In this document: piece after piece, positions 9,042-18,833 of the stretch | Position numbering within the stretch: position 1 is the first letter of the stretch | Layout: the number at the start of each line of letters is the position of its first letter | Assembly: GCF_000309385.1 (NCBI RefSeq) | Contig: NZ_JH976537.1 | Location: 3,454,398 to 3,518,397 of the forward strand | Direction: 5' to 3' | Length of the DNA: 64,000 nucleotides | From: Nodosilinea nodulosa PCC 7104 | Lineage (GTDB): Bacteria > Cyanobacteriota > Cyanobacteriia > Phormidesmidales > Phormidesmidaceae | Notes under the pieces: model-generated | What the model saw: only the letters and a program-made list of their open reading frames with translations | The model's database searches: none | What the model was told of the DNA's origin: nothing | Program-made: the position numbers and the translations under genes

Positions 9042-10235
9042 GTGAAAGCCATCACCCTGCTTGGTTCAACCGGGTCTATTGGCACCCAAACCCTGGATAT
9101 TTTGGAGCACCATCCCGACCAGTTTCGCCTGGTGGGCATCGCCGCCGGCAACAATGTCGAGCTGCTGGCCCAGCAGGTGCGCCAGTTTAAGCCCGAGGTA
9201 GTGGCGATCTGCAACCCCGAGAAGCTGGATGAACTGCGCGACGCCCTGGCCGGGCTAGACCCCATGCCCCAACTCCTGGCCGGGGACGACGGGGTGGTCG
9301 AAGTCGCTCGCTACGGCGATGCCGAGGCGGTGGTGACGGGCATTGTGGGCTGTGCCGGGCTGCTGCCCACCCTGGCGGCGATCGAGGCGGGCAAAGACAT
9401 TGCCCTGGCTAATAAAGAAACCCTGATCGCAGGCGGCCCCGCCGTGCTGCCCCTGGTCGAAAAGCACGGTGTGAAGCTGCTGCCCGCCGACTCCGAGCAC
9501 TCCGCCATATTTCAGTGCTTGCAGGGGGTGCCCGAGGGCGGGCTGCGGCGCATTTTGCTGACTGCTTCCGGTGGGGCCTTCCGCGACTGGCCGACCGAAA
9601 AGCTGGCCCAGGTGACGGTAGCCGACGCCCTCAAGCACCCCAACTGGTCGATGGGACGCAAAATTACCGTCGACTCGGCCACCCTGATGAATAAGGGCCT
9701 GGAGGTGATCGAAGCCCACTACCTGTTTGGTATGGACTACGACCATATCGACATCGTCATCCATCCCCAGAGCATTATTCACTCTTTAATTGAGCTGCAA
9801 GATACCTCGGTGCTGGCCCAGCTGGGCTGGCCCGACATGCGCCTGCCGCTGCTCTACGCTCTCTCCTGGCCCGATCGCATCTACACCGACTGGGAGCCGC
9901 TGGATTTGGTCAAGGCAGGCGATCTCACCTTCCGCGAGCCCGACCACGCCAAGTATCCCTGCATGGATTTGGCCTACGCCGCCGGGCGGGCGGGCGGCAC
10001 CATGACGGCGGTGCTCAACGCCGCCAACGAGCAGGCGGTGGCGCTGTTTTTAGACGAAAAGATTCACTTTTTAGAAATTCCCAAAGTAATTGAGGGGGTG
10101 TGCGATCGCCACCGTTCCCACAACATGGGCCAGCCCGTCCTGGCCGACATTCTCGCCGCCGATCAGTGGGCCAGAGCCGAGGCCACCAGCGTCAGCGAGT
10201 CCTTGGGCAAAACGACCGTTGTTTCCCTGGGCTAG
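9042..10235 (+). CDS. dxr: 1-deoxy-D-xylulose 5-phosphate reductoisomerase
   Basis: 397 residues from the GTG at 9042, preceded by GAGGA about 7 bases upstream. The frame is open further upstream, but the family begins with [19 protein letters not shown], the NADPH-binding glycine motif. Substrate and metal-binding motifs are intact: [37 protein letters not shown] and [23 protein letters not shown]. It converts DXP to MEP in the plastid-type isoprenoid pathway feeding carotenoids, chlorophyll phytyl chains and quinones. A small membrane-protein gene follows 9 bases later and is probably cotranscribed. Confidence 0.97.
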   Translation: MKAITLLGSTGSIGTQTLDILEHHPDQFRLVGIAAGNNVELLAQQVRQFKPEVVAICNPEKLDELRDALAGLDPMPQLLAGDDGVVEVARYGDAEAVVTGIVGCAGLLPTLAAIEAGKDIALANKETLIAGGPAVLPLVEKHGVKLLPADSEHSAIFQCLQGVPEGGLRRILLTASGGAFRDWPTEKLAQVTVADALKHPNWSMGRKITVDSATLMNKGLEVIEAHYLFGMDYDHIDIVIHPQSIIHSLIELQDTSVLAQLGWPDMRLPLLYALSWPDRIYTDWEPLDLVKAGDLTFREPDHAKYPCMDLAYAAGRAGGTMTAVLNAANEQAVALFLDEKIHFLEIPKVIEGVCDRHRSHNMGQPVLADILAADQWARAEATSVSESLGKTTVVSLG

Positions 10236-10244
10236 GAGGTCGCC

Positions 10245-10448
10245 GTGGAACTGCTGATTGTCCTGGGGGCCATTGTTATTGCCATCGTGGTGTTTGGCTG
10301 GGTGTTTAAGCTGATCAAAAACACCATCCAAACGGTGCTGCTGGTGGCCTTTTTGCTGCTGGCCCTCTACTTTTTGTTTGGCATCGGCCCCGGCGCGATC
10401 TGGGATCAGCTGCAAATCTGGCTGAGCGGTTTGTTTGGGGGGCGGTGA
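10245..10448 (+). CDS. Small hydrophobic membrane protein downstream of dxr
   Basis: 67 residues with a GTG start at 10245, preceded by a strong AGGAGG at about 10232-10237. It is nearly all membrane helix: residues 3-22 and 28-50 are two hydrophobic stretches separated by a short KLIKNT loop, and the tail has GPGAIWDQ. The 9-base gap after dxr implies translational coupling. Comparable small ORFs occur in cyanobacteria, but I recognise no named family. Confidence 0.72.
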   Translation: MELLIVLGAIVIAIVVFGWVFKLIKNTIQTVLLVAFLLLALYFLFGIGPGAIWDQLQIWLSGLFGGR

Positions 10449-10579
10449 GGCCAATTTTGGATTTTGGCTTGGCGATTTTGGCTTGGGGCCAGCACTGTTG
10501 GGCAGAGATCAAGCCACCGTTTTAGCCCCCCAACTCCCTAGCCCCCCTGCCCCCTTTCGCTCGGTGATAGTCAATAAAC

Positions 10580-13500
10580 TTATGCCGTAGTCCACTCAGG
10601 ACAGGGCGCTAGGCCAAGGCTGATCACCTGCCAGGGGGTGACGGTTTCTGGGGGCTGGGTCGCCTGAGGCTGTTCGAGCAGGTTGACCAGACCGCTGATT
10701 TGCACAGGCAGGGTTCCACCCGGGGTAAACGGGCTGCTGGCTCCGGTGCTTTCGTAGGCGCGCAGGATATAGCGATGCTCCTCGCCCTCTGCCCGTTTGA
10801 GAGCCGCCAGCACCAGGCTGGTGTCGCCCAGGTCTAGAAAGCTCGCTGCCGTTGCTCCCTGGGTGGGCGAGGCGGCTGAGCAATTCAGGCAGGGCTGAAT
10901 GGGCAGGTTGAAGCGGCGGGCCGCCTGCACAGTCTGGGCCTGCTGCCAGCCGTGGGCGTGGGGGTAAATGGCGTAGCTAAAAGTCTGGAGGCCGCGATCG
11001 CAGCCCGGATCTGGCCAGATGGGCGCTTTTAGCAGGGTGAGGCGCAGCTGGCTGGGGGTGGCGTCGAAGCCGTGCTTGTAGTCGGTGAGAATGCTGACGC
11101 CCCGTTCCCCATCGCCCAGATCGGCCCAGCGCAGGGCGGGCACCTCCCACTTGGCGGCATCTTGGGGGGTGGCGGTGGTGGTGGCGCGGGCGATCGCGCC
11201 AAAGGGAATTTCGTAGGTGGCCTGGGGAGCCGATACCGTCAGCGGAAAGGCGGCCTTCAGCACCACCTGAGTCTCCTGCCAGTTGACCTGGGTATGCACT
11301 GCCAGCAGGGGCGACCCCACATCCAGCTCGTAGTCCTGGGTAAGGGTGGACTGGTTAAAGGTGTGGACAACGCGCAGAGTTTGGCGCACCGGGCCGTACT
11401 CGACCCACTCGATGCCCTTGAGCTGGAATTTTTCCAGAGGATGGTCCTGGTAGTCGGGGGCGATGTTCCAGGCATCCCAGTACTGACCCTCATCCTTAAA
11501 CGCCTGGAGCTGGTTTCCACAGCCGTGGAAAGTTTCGGTGGTGGTGGCCCTGTGCAGCAGGCTGGCCACGGAGCCGGTAGATGCGTCAATCGCGGCTCGC
11601 AGGTGCTCGTTCTCAAGGATCCAGTCAGTCGGCATTGCGTCATGGCTCGCGGCTTTAGAGGGGATCAGCCAGATCAGCCGAAAGCCCACCGAGGGAATGC
11701 CTGGAACGTAAACCAGCAGCGATAAAGCATCGGGCTGCCCTGGCTGGGTCAGGAGCGCCTGACCACTGGCATCCTGCGCCTGCCAGTGGAGATGGGGGAG
11801 TTCGGCAGGTAGGGCGATCGCCACCACCTCACTGCGCTCCCAGTTCAGCGAATTAAACAGCACCACGGGCACCGCGTCCGGGTGCGGTGGCGCAGCTGTC
11901 GGGCAGCGCTGGGCCAGGGCGGTGAGGGCGGTTTGCAGAATGCGATCGCCCGCCTCCAGCGCCAGCTGCCATTCCCCATTGGCCTGCTCAAACACCTCCG
12001 GAATCGACGACCCCGGCAAAATGTCGTGGAACTGGTTAAACAGCACCCGTTTCCAGGCGGCCTCTAGCTCCGCCTGGGGGTAGGGCTGAAGGCCGTAGAT
12101 GGCGGCGATCGCGGCAAACAGCTCGGCCTGAAACAGCCTGTCTTCGCAGCGGCGGTTATACTGCTTTTGGTCGCCGTGGGTGGTGTAGCAGCCCCGGTGG
12201 AGTTCGAGGTAGAGTTCGTCGCGCCAGGGGGGAAGTGGGAGTGGGGGAGTGGGGGAGTGGGGGAGTGGGGGGGTAAGAGAATTTTGAATTTTGAATTTTG
12301 AATTTTGAATTGAAGGCGACGGGGAGGTGAGTCGGTCGAAAAGGAGGGCGGCGTGGCCGAAGGTGAGGGTGGGGAAGAAGGGGGAACTGGCCCAGCGCCG
12401 GGCTTTGAGCAGCATGTCGCGGGTGGGGCCGCCGCCGTGGTCGCCGACGCCGGGGAGCCAGAGGGCGTCGGTGCAGCCCGTGTTGATCTCCCACTGGCAG
12501 GCGTACTGGGCCATGGCCACAGGGTCGATGTCGGTGCCGATGGGGGGCAGGGTAACGGCGGTAATCTCGCTGCCGTCTGGTCCCTGCCAGGTGAACAGGT
12601 CGTGGGGGAAGGGGTTGGTGTCGTTCCAGCGCAGCTTTTGGGTGGCGAAGTAGCGGATGCCGCCCTGGGTGAGGAGCTGGGGCAGCTGCCAGCAAAAGCC
12701 AAAAGTGTCGGGCAGCCAGGCGATTGCGCTTGTCCTCCCAAATTTCTCCAGGCAGTAGCGCTGGCCGTAGAGAATCTGCCGGGCGATCGCCTCGCCCCCC
12801 GGCAGGTTCAGGTCAGGTTCCACCCACAGCCCCGCATCGATCGCCCAGCGCCCTGCCTTCACCTGCTGCTGAATGGTCTGAAACAGCTCCGGGCGATGCT
12901 CCTCTAGCCAGGCAAATAGCGCTGGCGAAGAGTGGCTAAAGGTCAGCTCTGGAAAGTCCTGCTGGAGGGCCAAAACAGAGCGAAAAGTGGCTTCGGCTGC
13001 CTGCCAGGTCTCAGCCACCGGCCAGAGCCAGGCCAAATCCAGGTGGGCGTGGCCCAGGCATTGCAGGGTGCGCTGCTTCAGCCAGGGGGAGAATACGAGC
13101 AACGATTCTTGCAGGTTGAGTAGCGACTGGTGGAAGCGATCGCGTTGACCCACCGCCTCCCAGGCAATCTGCTCCAGGGCATTGGCCAACGTCTCCAGGC
13201 TGCTCGGATCAAACTGGGCCAGGTAGGTGGCCAGCACCTCCAGCTCATCGGCCACAAAGCCCGGTTCCGGGCAATTTTCCGCCGCTGTCTCAAACACCAG
13301 CTCGGCCTGCACCAGCGCCCCCTGATCGTGGCCGGGGCTGAGCAATTTTAGAGAGACATCCACCCATTCGCCGGGCACAACGGCCTCGGTCAGCACAATC
13401 CGCGTCCAGCAGTCGAAAATATCTCCGGTTTGAACATGCTCGCCATGGATAAAAATATCGGCCCGATTCGCCCACCAGCGCAGCGCCAGCCGGGCGGTCA

Positions 13501-13777
13501 GCCCTTCGAGGGGGTAGCCATTCAGGTCGGCGGGCCAGGGGAATCGCTGGTGCAGCCAGAGGGGTACATTGCCCTGGGGCCAGGTGATGTGGCCGCGATC
13601 GCTGAGGGGAGCCAGGGGCCAGGTTTGCCAGGTGTTCTCCGAGGGATTGATGGGGGGCGACGGGATTGGACCGCAGTGCCAGGTGGACCGCACATCTCTC
13701 TGGCTGAGGGAACGGAGGCGATCGCAGGTGTTCAAAATCTGCTGGGGCAGTGCGGGGCAAACGGTGGCAGGGGGCAT
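10580..13777 (-). CDS. GH38 alpha-mannosidase with in-frame repeat insertion
   Basis: A 1065-residue protein. The catalytic domain starts with GHAHLDLAWLWP (zinc-binding His and Asp), followed by LWVEPDLNLPGGE and AWLPDTFGFCWQLPQLL, where the Asp of PDTFG is the GH38 nucleophile. Middle and C-terminal beta domains follow. The ordering matches family 38 alpha-mannosidases of bacterial type, which trim alpha-mannosides or mannosylglycerate-like glycans; the natural substrate is unknown. At about residues 485-515 the conserved sequence is interrupted by a Ser/Pro/Lys-rich segment encoded by simple repeats (see 12240-12312), after which homology resumes at WRDELYLELHRGCYTTHG. The reading frame stays open, so the enzyme may tolerate it as a surface loop. 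It is divergent from the gene at 13823, with a 45-base gap. Confidence 0.9.
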   Translation of the reverse strand: MPPATVCPALPQQILNTCDRLRSLSQRDVRSTWHCGPIPSPPINPSENTWQTWPLAPLSDRGHITWPQGNVPLWLHQRFPWPADLNGYPLEGLTARLALRWWANRADIFIHGEHVQTGDIFDCWTRIVLTEAVVPGEWVDVSLKLLSPGHDQGALVQAELVFETAAENCPEPGFVADELEVLATYLAQFDPSSLETLANALEQIAWEAVGQRDRFHQSLLNLQESLLVFSPWLKQRTLQCLGHAHLDLAWLWPVAETWQAAEATFRSVLALQQDFPELTFSHSSPALFAWLEEHRPELFQTIQQQVKAGRWAIDAGLWVEPDLNLPGGEAIARQILYGQRYCLEKFGRTSAIAWLPDTFGFCWQLPQLLTQGGIRYFATQKLRWNDTNPFPHDLFTWQGPDGSEITAVTLPPIGTDIDPVAMAQYACQWEINTGCTDALWLPGVGDHGGGPTRDMLLKARRWASSPFFPTLTFGHAALLFDRLTSPSPSIQNSKFKIQNSLTPPLPHSPTPPLPLPPWRDELYLELHRGCYTTHGDQKQYNRRCEDRLFQAELFAAIAAIYGLQPYPQAELEAAWKRVLFNQFHDILPGSSIPEVFEQANGEWQLALEAGDRILQTALTALAQRCPTAAPPHPDAVPVVLFNSLNWERSEVVAIALPAELPHLHWQAQDASGQALLTQPGQPDALSLLVYVPGIPSVGFRLIWLIPSKAASHDAMPTDWILENEHLRAAIDASTGSVASLLHRATTTETFHGCGNQLQAFKDEGQYWDAWNIAPDYQDHPLEKFQLKGIEWVEYGPVRQTLRVVHTFNQSTLTQDYELDVGSPLLAVHTQVNWQETQVVLKAAFPLTVSAPQATYEIPFGAIARATTTATPQDAAKWEVPALRWADLGDGERGVSILTDYKHGFDATPSQLRLTLLKAPIWPDPGCDRGLQTFSYAIYPHAHGWQQAQTVQAARRFNLPIQPCLNCSAASPTQGATAASFLDLGDTSLVLAALKRAEGEEHRYILRAYESTGASSPFTPGGTLPVQISGLVNLLEQPQATQPPETVTPWQVISLGLAPCPEWTTA
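12240..12312. repeat. Octamer and heptamer tandem repeats inside the mannosidase gene
   Basis: Four perfect copies of the octamer AGTGGGGG run from 12240 to 12271. Eight bases later, four perfect copies of the heptamer AATTTTG run from 12280 to 12307, plus a partial copy. Both are of the short-tandemly-repeated-repetitive type common between genes in filamentous cyanobacteria. Here they lie within a coding sequence and are translated on the minus strand as KFKIQNS and PLPHSPTPP segments. Confidence 0.9.
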
Positions 13778-13822
13778 AGCTCCGGTATGATCTAAGGCAG
13801 TCTTCCCAGTGTAGGCAGAGTT

Positions 13823-15088
13823 ATGGCGAGTTCATCGCGCCCGTTTCAAAGCCAAACTGTGGCTCGTCTGCTGGCGGGCTACCGACAGGTGGCCCACGGC
13901 ACCGGGCAATGGCTGCGCCGGGGCCGCACGGCGGTAGTTTGGGGCTTGCAGGTAGCGGTTTACCCGCTCTACGCCGCCGTACAGGGCATGAGAATGGCCC
14001 ATCGCCAGCTGCGGGCCGCGCGCCCTTGGCAGCCCCTCTGGGCCAGGCTCAATGGTACGCGCCCCCCAGAACTCGTGGAGGCCGACACGCCCATTCGCGC
14101 CCTGCTGTCGATTATTCAACCGCCGCCAGTGCAGACTCCAGGGGAGCAATCCGGTGGGCTGCGGCGGGTCCGCGGCTATGGGCAATGGCTCCGGCAGTCC
14201 CGAGCCACCGCCGTGCTCACCCCTGGCCAGTGGCACCTGATTCCGTTGCAGGCGCCCATTCGCGGTCTGGCCTCCGACCTGGCAACCCAGCAACTGGTGC
14301 TCGTCACCGTCGACAACGGCATTTTTGCAGGCCTGAGCGCCGATCAGCAGCGGCGATTGCACCAGGCCATAGTGCTAATGCTGGCCGAATATGGCCGCCT
14401 GCGCCACCGTCACACCCTGAACCATACGCTTCAGCAGCCCTGGTTGCCCCTGCCCGAGCCTAACCCAACGGTACTACCTCCGCTGCGCTGGTTGCCTGCC
14501 GCCCTGCGCTGGCTGCAAACCAGCCCCCTGGCGGCAGCCACCAGTCTGTTTGGGGAAGCCAGACAGCAGCGGCAGGCTGAGGCGATCGCCCGGCGTCAGG
14601 TCAGCGGTGCCGATCTGGCGGTGCCAGAGGGGCGAGTTCCCCCCGGCAGCGCTGCTCCTGCGGCCAGCCAGGGCTACGGCTCACCCCCAATTTACGGTCG
14701 GCCTGATTTCAAAACCCTTCCGGCCACCACATCGGTGGCCGATGCCGTAGCGCTGATTGTGGCTACCCCCGGCGCGGTGGCCGTGGCAGAGCGGGCGCGA
14801 TCGCCGCTAGAACTCCATGGGCCTACCGCTGGCCTCACCGTCGGGGAGCACACCGCCGTTGGTCCCGCGATTGCCCCGCGATCGGCGGAACCGTTGACCA
14901 GGTTGGCAGCCGATCCAATTTCCGAAGGGCACCAGCTTCCTCCACCAGCTGCTCTAGAGGTCCAGGTCACCCAGGTAAACTACATCGATGCTCCCCTTGT
15001 GGCGGTGCTGCGCGGCTTAGACTGGGTGCTGTACCAGATTGAAACCTGGCTGCGGGGGTTCTGGGCCTGGCTGCAAAAGCAGTGGTAA
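13823..15088 (+). CDS. Cyanobacterial hypothetical protein
   Basis: 421 residues, ATG at 13823. The N-terminus is basic with an amphipathic stretch (VVWGLQVAVYPLYAAVQGM, residues 38-56). A central region (residues 75-230) contains LLSIIQPP, LIPLQAPIRGLASDLATQQLVLVTVDNG and a DQQRRLHQAIVLMLAEYGRLRH helix. The linker is Ala/Pro-rich, and the last 30 residues are well conserved in appearance (YIDAPLVAVLRGLDWVLYQIETWLRGFWAWLQKQW). I recognise the general pattern of a conserved cyanobacterial protein but no functional domain. It is transcribed divergently from the mannosidase. Confidence 0.7.
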   Translation: MASSSRPFQSQTVARLLAGYRQVAHGTGQWLRRGRTAVVWGLQVAVYPLYAAVQGMRMAHRQLRAARPWQPLWARLNGTRPPELVEADTPIRALLSIIQPPPVQTPGEQSGGLRRVRGYGQWLRQSRATAVLTPGQWHLIPLQAPIRGLASDLATQQLVLVTVDNGIFAGLSADQQRRLHQAIVLMLAEYGRLRHRHTLNHTLQQPWLPLPEPNPTVLPPLRWLPAALRWLQTSPLAAATSLFGEARQQRQAEAIARRQVSGADLAVPEGRVPPGSAAPAASQGYGSPPIYGRPDFKTLPATTSVADAVALIVATPGAVAVAERARSPLELHGPTAGLTVGEHTAVGPAIAPRSAEPLTRLAADPISEGHQLPPPAALEVQVTQVNYIDAPLVAVLRGLDWVLYQIETWLRGFWAWLQKQW

Positions 15089-15234
15089 TGTTCAGAGCAT
15101 TTAGACAGGCGAACGTTTGGCGATATGATAGTGCAAGCTTAGTCCTGCGCCGGGGCCGTTTCCAACGATGGAATGTAGATGCTGTTTGGGGCAGGTCTTG
15201 GGCCTACTGTGCTAGCGGTTTGGAGACCTAACTC

Positions 15235-15351
15235 ATGCTGACCCTCAAGATTGTGGTTTACCTCGTGGTCACCTTCTTTGTGGCCCTGTTTATATTTGGC
15301 TTTTTGAGCGGCGACCCCTCCCGCAACCCTGGACGGCAGGATATGGACTAG
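15235..15351 (+). CDS. psbI: Photosystem II reaction-centre protein PsbI
   Basis: 38 residues: [12 protein letters not shown]... through [16 protein letters not shown] to the acidic end QDMD. Length, the single membrane helix (residues 5-25) and the FGFL(S)xDPxRNPGR stromal tail match PsbI. PsbI is the small PSII subunit next to D1 and CP43 that helps early reaction-centre assembly. The ATG is preceded by GGAGACCTAACTC, giving a GGAG site at a 9-base spacing. It is monocistronic here: the next gene starts 260 bases away. This gene is very short and easily missed by automatic calling. Confidence 0.97.
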   Translation: MLTLKIVVYLVVTFFVALFIFGFLSGDPSRNPGRQDMD

Positions 15352-15610
15352 GGTCATCCGCAGTTTTGGACGGCTGGTGTCCGCCAACCCCAGCGAGGCT
15401 AACAGCCTAAGCTGAGCCACCGCCAGCGGTTCCTGCGGAACTTGTGACCTTTAAACAGGTCTTAAATCTGGCGGCGGCTTCAAACCCTGCCGCCAGAACT
15501 AGTCGCCAGAAATACTTTAGGCCCATGGTTCACGCTGTTATCAACCGGGTAGCCATGGTCTAGTTGAGCCCGCAAGTCGGGCTTTGTTTTTGCTTTGGTA
15601 ACGCCAGCCC
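15352..15610. other. psbI downstream region with two hairpins
   Basis: No gene is visible. A perfect 8-bp stem (CTGGCGGC at 15469-15476 with GCCGCCAG at 15489-15496) has no U-tract. It is followed about 70 bases later by a terminator-like hairpin at 15567. Either could end the psbI transcript or form the 5' leader of the DUF3769 gene. Confidence 0.5.
15567..15592 (+). terminator. Rho-independent terminator-like hairpin
   Basis: Stem AGCCCG (15567-15572), loop CAAGT, stem CGGGCT (15578-15583), then TTGTTTTTG. It is only 18 bases before the DUF3769 start codon, so it may act as an attenuator or as the terminator for psbI. Confidence 0.55.
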
Positions 15611-17839
15611 ATGCCTCTGCCGCTGATTCTGCCCTCTGTGCCCCCGCCCTCGGAGCTGGCTGAAGTTGTGCTGGTGTCGGCTGCCGCCGAAGCGCCCCAG
15701 GGCATTCCTCAGTCAGCTCCGATCGAAACCCAGACTTCGGGAACTGTGACGCCAGTCTTGCTAGGCGATCCCAGCCTTCTGTACCTAACCGATGCGGAGC
15801 TGCTGCTCCCCCAGGCCCAGGTTTCGCCTCCCCTGGAGTCTCCCCGCACCCCGCCCTCGAATGGGTCGGAGCCGCTAGAGCCAGAGCCGTCGGACGCAGA
15901 ACCCTCGGAAGCCTCCCCCGCCGCCGCTCCACCGGGCGCTGCTGCCCCTCCTGCCGCCGCCCCGGATGCGCCCCCTGAAACGCCATCCGAAACACCGCCG
16001 GAGGCGGCTAACTCCATTTTGCTGCGAGCCGACCAGCAGGTCTTTGAGCCGATCCGGCAGATCGTGACCGCCAGTGGAGATGTGCTGGTGCAGTTTGGCA
16101 CCGGCCAGCTGGCCGCCGATCGCCTCTGGGCCAACCTAGCCAATCGCCATCTGCGGGCAGAGGGCAACGTCTTCTTTAATCGCAACAACCAGATTATTGA
16201 GGGCGAAACGGCAACCTATAACCTTTTGCAGGGGTCAGGCACCATTACCGAGAGCCGCGGTGAGCTAGAGCTATCGACCCTGGCCAATGACTTCTCAACC
16301 CTGCCGCCCAGCCGCCCGATCGCGGGAGTGCCCCTCGACTATCGCCTGCAAAACCAGCCGTCGATCTCCCAGGCCACTAGCGCGGGGGGCATCGCGCTGG
16401 CCACGGGGGATCCTCAGGCGCTGCTGGGGGGTGAGCAGCGCAGTATTGATCGGCTGCGGTACGAGGCCGACCAGATTTCCTTCGACGCCGACGGTTCCTA
16501 TGCCGACAACATTCGCCTCACCAATGATCCCTTCTCGCCGCCCGATCTGGAGTTCAGGGCGAGCCACGCCACTCTCACCCCCCTAAATGAAACCCAGGAG
16601 GAACTTGTTTTTGACCATCCTCGGCTGGTTTTTAATCAGGGACTCAGCATTCCTCTGTTTAGGAATCGCTTTATTTTGACCCAGGGGCAGCTGCCGCCCG
16701 ATGCCTTTAACCCCCTCCCGGCTGGCTTTGGAATTGACGGCCGCGATCGCGACGGTTTCTTTGTGGAGGCGCCCCTCCCCATCGGCAGGTCGGGGCCACT
16801 GAGCATTACCGTAGCCCCCCAGTTTCTCGTCTCTCGCTGGCTGGGTAGCTCCAACTACAACATTGCCGATCCGGCTAACTTTGGCCTGGCCGCCAGCGTC
16901 AGCGGTCCCTTGGGGCCGCGCACTACCGTCCTGGGCAATCTCAGCCTGTCTGGGTTCGACCTGTCCAACTTGAGCGATCGCCTGCGGGCCAGCCTGCGGG
17001 CGCGGCGCTCAGTCGGCACCCATCGCCTTAACTTTGAGTACAGCTACCGCGATCGCCTCTTCAACGGCTCCCTGGGGTTCCAAGATGTGCAGAACAGCCT
17101 GGGTCTGCTGCTAGAGTCCCCCAACATTGCCCTGGGCGGCAGCGGCATCAACCTTAACTACCAGGTCTCTGGGCAGTACGTCACCGCCAACACCGATCGC
17201 TCGAACCTGCTCAGCCCTGGGGTAGGCACCGGCCTCGCCAGCCTGTTTCGATTTCAGGGGTCTGCCGACCTCAGCCGGGGTTTTTTGCTCTGGCAAGGCC
17301 AACCGCTGCCCGCCACCCAAACCGAAGGACTACGCTATTCCCCCCGCCCGGTGGTGCCGAACCTGGCCCTGGGGTTGGGCATGCGCAGCGTCGTCACCTA
17401 CTACACCAGCAGCGACCTCCAGCAGGCGATCCAAGGCCGAATTTCCCTCGCAGGCCAGCTTGGCCACCTCCAGCGCAACACCTTCGACTACACTCAGTTC
17501 AATATTGGCTTCAGCCACACCATCATTAGCGGCGACACGTCTCCTTTTCTTTTCGATCGCACCGTCGATCGCACCGTGCTGTCTGGGGGCATTACTCAGC
17601 AAATCTATGGCCCTTTTCTAGCCGGGTTTCAAACGGCTATCAATCTAGATACCGGGCGCACCATCGACACCAATCTCATCTTCGAGTACCGCCGCCGCGC
17701 CTACGGATTTTTGTTTACCTACAGCCCCAAACAAGAGACCGGCTTTTTAGGGTTTCGCATTAGCGGCTTCGACTGGGTCGGGCGCACCGCCCCCTTCGAT
17801 GCCGACCCCAGCGCCCCCAGTGATGTCGTAGTGCAATAG
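15611..17839 (+). CDS. DUF3769 / OstA-like outer-membrane barrel protein
   Basis: 742 residues. After a Pro/Glu/Ala-rich low-complexity region (to about residue 130) comes an OstA/LptA-like segment: LLRADQQVFEP, ASGDVLVQFGTGQLAADRLW, LRAEGNVFFNRNNQIIEGETATYNL. A long beta-rich domain of the DUF3769 type follows, ending in F.YRRRAYGFLFTYSPKQETGFLGFRISGF, typical of barrel strands. Such proteins are the proposed cyanobacterial counterparts of LptD in lipopolysaccharide export; that role is inference. A stop codon (TAA, 15599-15601) lies three codons upstream of the ATG, and the start shows no convincing signal peptide. A shortened N-terminus or an upstream frameshift should be considered. Confidence 0.82.
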   Translation: MPLPLILPSVPPPSELAEVVLVSAAAEAPQGIPQSAPIETQTSGTVTPVLLGDPSLLYLTDAELLLPQAQVSPPLESPRTPPSNGSEPLEPEPSDAEPSEASPAAAPPGAAAPPAAAPDAPPETPSETPPEAANSILLRADQQVFEPIRQIVTASGDVLVQFGTGQLAADRLWANLANRHLRAEGNVFFNRNNQIIEGETATYNLLQGSGTITESRGELELSTLANDFSTLPPSRPIAGVPLDYRLQNQPSISQATSAGGIALATGDPQALLGGEQRSIDRLRYEADQISFDADGSYADNIRLTNDPFSPPDLEFRASHATLTPLNETQEELVFDHPRLVFNQGLSIPLFRNRFILTQGQLPPDAFNPLPAGFGIDGRDRDGFFVEAPLPIGRSGPLSITVAPQFLVSRWLGSSNYNIADPANFGLAASVSGPLGPRTTVLGNLSLSGFDLSNLSDRLRASLRARRSVGTHRLNFEYSYRDRLFNGSLGFQDVQNSLGLLLESPNIALGGSGINLNYQVSGQYVTANTDRSNLLSPGVGTGLASLFRFQGSADLSRGFLLWQGQPLPATQTEGLRYSPRPVVPNLALGLGMRSVVTYYTSSDLQQAIQGRISLAGQLGHLQRNTFDYTQFNIGFSHTIISGDTSPFLFDRTVDRTVLSGGITQQIYGPFLAGFQTAINLDTGRTIDTNLIFEYRRRAYGFLFTYSPKQETGFLGFRISGFDWVGRTAPFDADPSAPSDVVVQ

Positions 17840-17973
17840 CCGCGTTTAATCGCCGCCCCACCCAACGGTAATAAACCTTACGATGCTAGCCGTTGCTCTA
17901 GCTTATGATTAAGCTGAAAGAAGTGCCCTTTCAAACACCGTAGCCAATGTGGGTTAACGCGTAGGCAAATACC

Positions 17974-18744
17974 ATGACTCACCCCAGCAATAGTTCAGAT
18001 ATCGAGGCTATTTATCAGCTGTTAACGACCTATAGCTTTGATGCTGAAGATTACCAAATCGAAGCCGTAATCACCGGATGGTTAACAGAATTTGGCTCCG
18101 TTTGGGTCAGTCATGCTATTACCGAGGCCCTTTATCAGGGGCGCTACAAACTCATTTCCATTGACCAAATTCTCAAGCTGTGGCAGCGGCGGGGGCAGCC
18201 CATCCGCCACTTCAACCGCGAGTTTGAGTCGATTATTCTAGGCCAAACCCTGCTCTACCCAACGGGCTACGGTGACGGCCCCGAGCCGTCACCCCCGCGC
18301 TCCGCGCCGCCCCCGGCCTCGGCGACCCCCACCCCCCAACCGCTGCTAGATCTCCCCGATTTAGAGCCAGCGCCCATGTGGGCAGAATTTGCTGAAGCCG
18401 ATCGCTCCGGTGCCGATGCTGAGGGGCCAGAGGAGTCAGCCGCACAGAGTGTTTCCAATGCTGAGGCACCTGAGCCTGCTGCTGAGACGGAAGATGCGAT
18501 CGCTGCCGAATCCACGCCCTACCAGGCGCGCGAAAATCCTTTCGAGTCACATACATCGGCTCAGAGAACGCCAGCGCCAGCCGCCGAAACCCCGCAGGCG
18601 ATTCCCAACTTCCGCCCCCTGCCCGCCGAGCCGCCTGCCCCCTGTCAGCAGGTCGATGTGATTCAGCCCTTTGTGCCCCGGCGTGACGAATCCGATCTGC
18701 ACGAGCGTCTGCGGGCCGTAGTGCAGGGGGGGATGCGCGAATAG
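17974..18744 (+). CDS. Cyanobacterial hypothetical protein with disordered acidic middle
   Basis: 256 residues. Residues 8-85 form a compact helical domain (IEAIYQLLTTYSFDAEDYQ, VSHAITEALYQGRYKLISIDQILKLWQRRGQPIRHFNREFESIIL) that resembles DnaD-like or replication-associated helical modules only in general shape. A Pro/Ala/Glu-rich linker and a short conserved C-terminal tail (VIQPFVPRRDESDLHERLRAVV) follow. The head-linker-tail layout suggests an adaptor that holds two partners. No named function is recognised. Confidence 0.75.
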   Translation: MTHPSNSSDIEAIYQLLTTYSFDAEDYQIEAVITGWLTEFGSVWVSHAITEALYQGRYKLISIDQILKLWQRRGQPIRHFNREFESIILGQTLLYPTGYGDGPEPSPPRSAPPPASATPTPQPLLDLPDLEPAPMWAEFAEADRSGADAEGPEESAAQSVSNAEAPEPAAETEDAIAAESTPYQARENPFESHTSAQRTPAPAAETPQAIPNFRPLPAEPPAPCQQVDVIQPFVPRRDESDLHERLRAVVQGGMRE

Positions 18745-18833
18745 CCTATCAGCCCTAGCGACTAGATAGCCAGCGCTTCGATCGGGTACCCAGGTAGCGT
18801 ATACTGGTGAAATAGTACGCACGACCTATAAAA

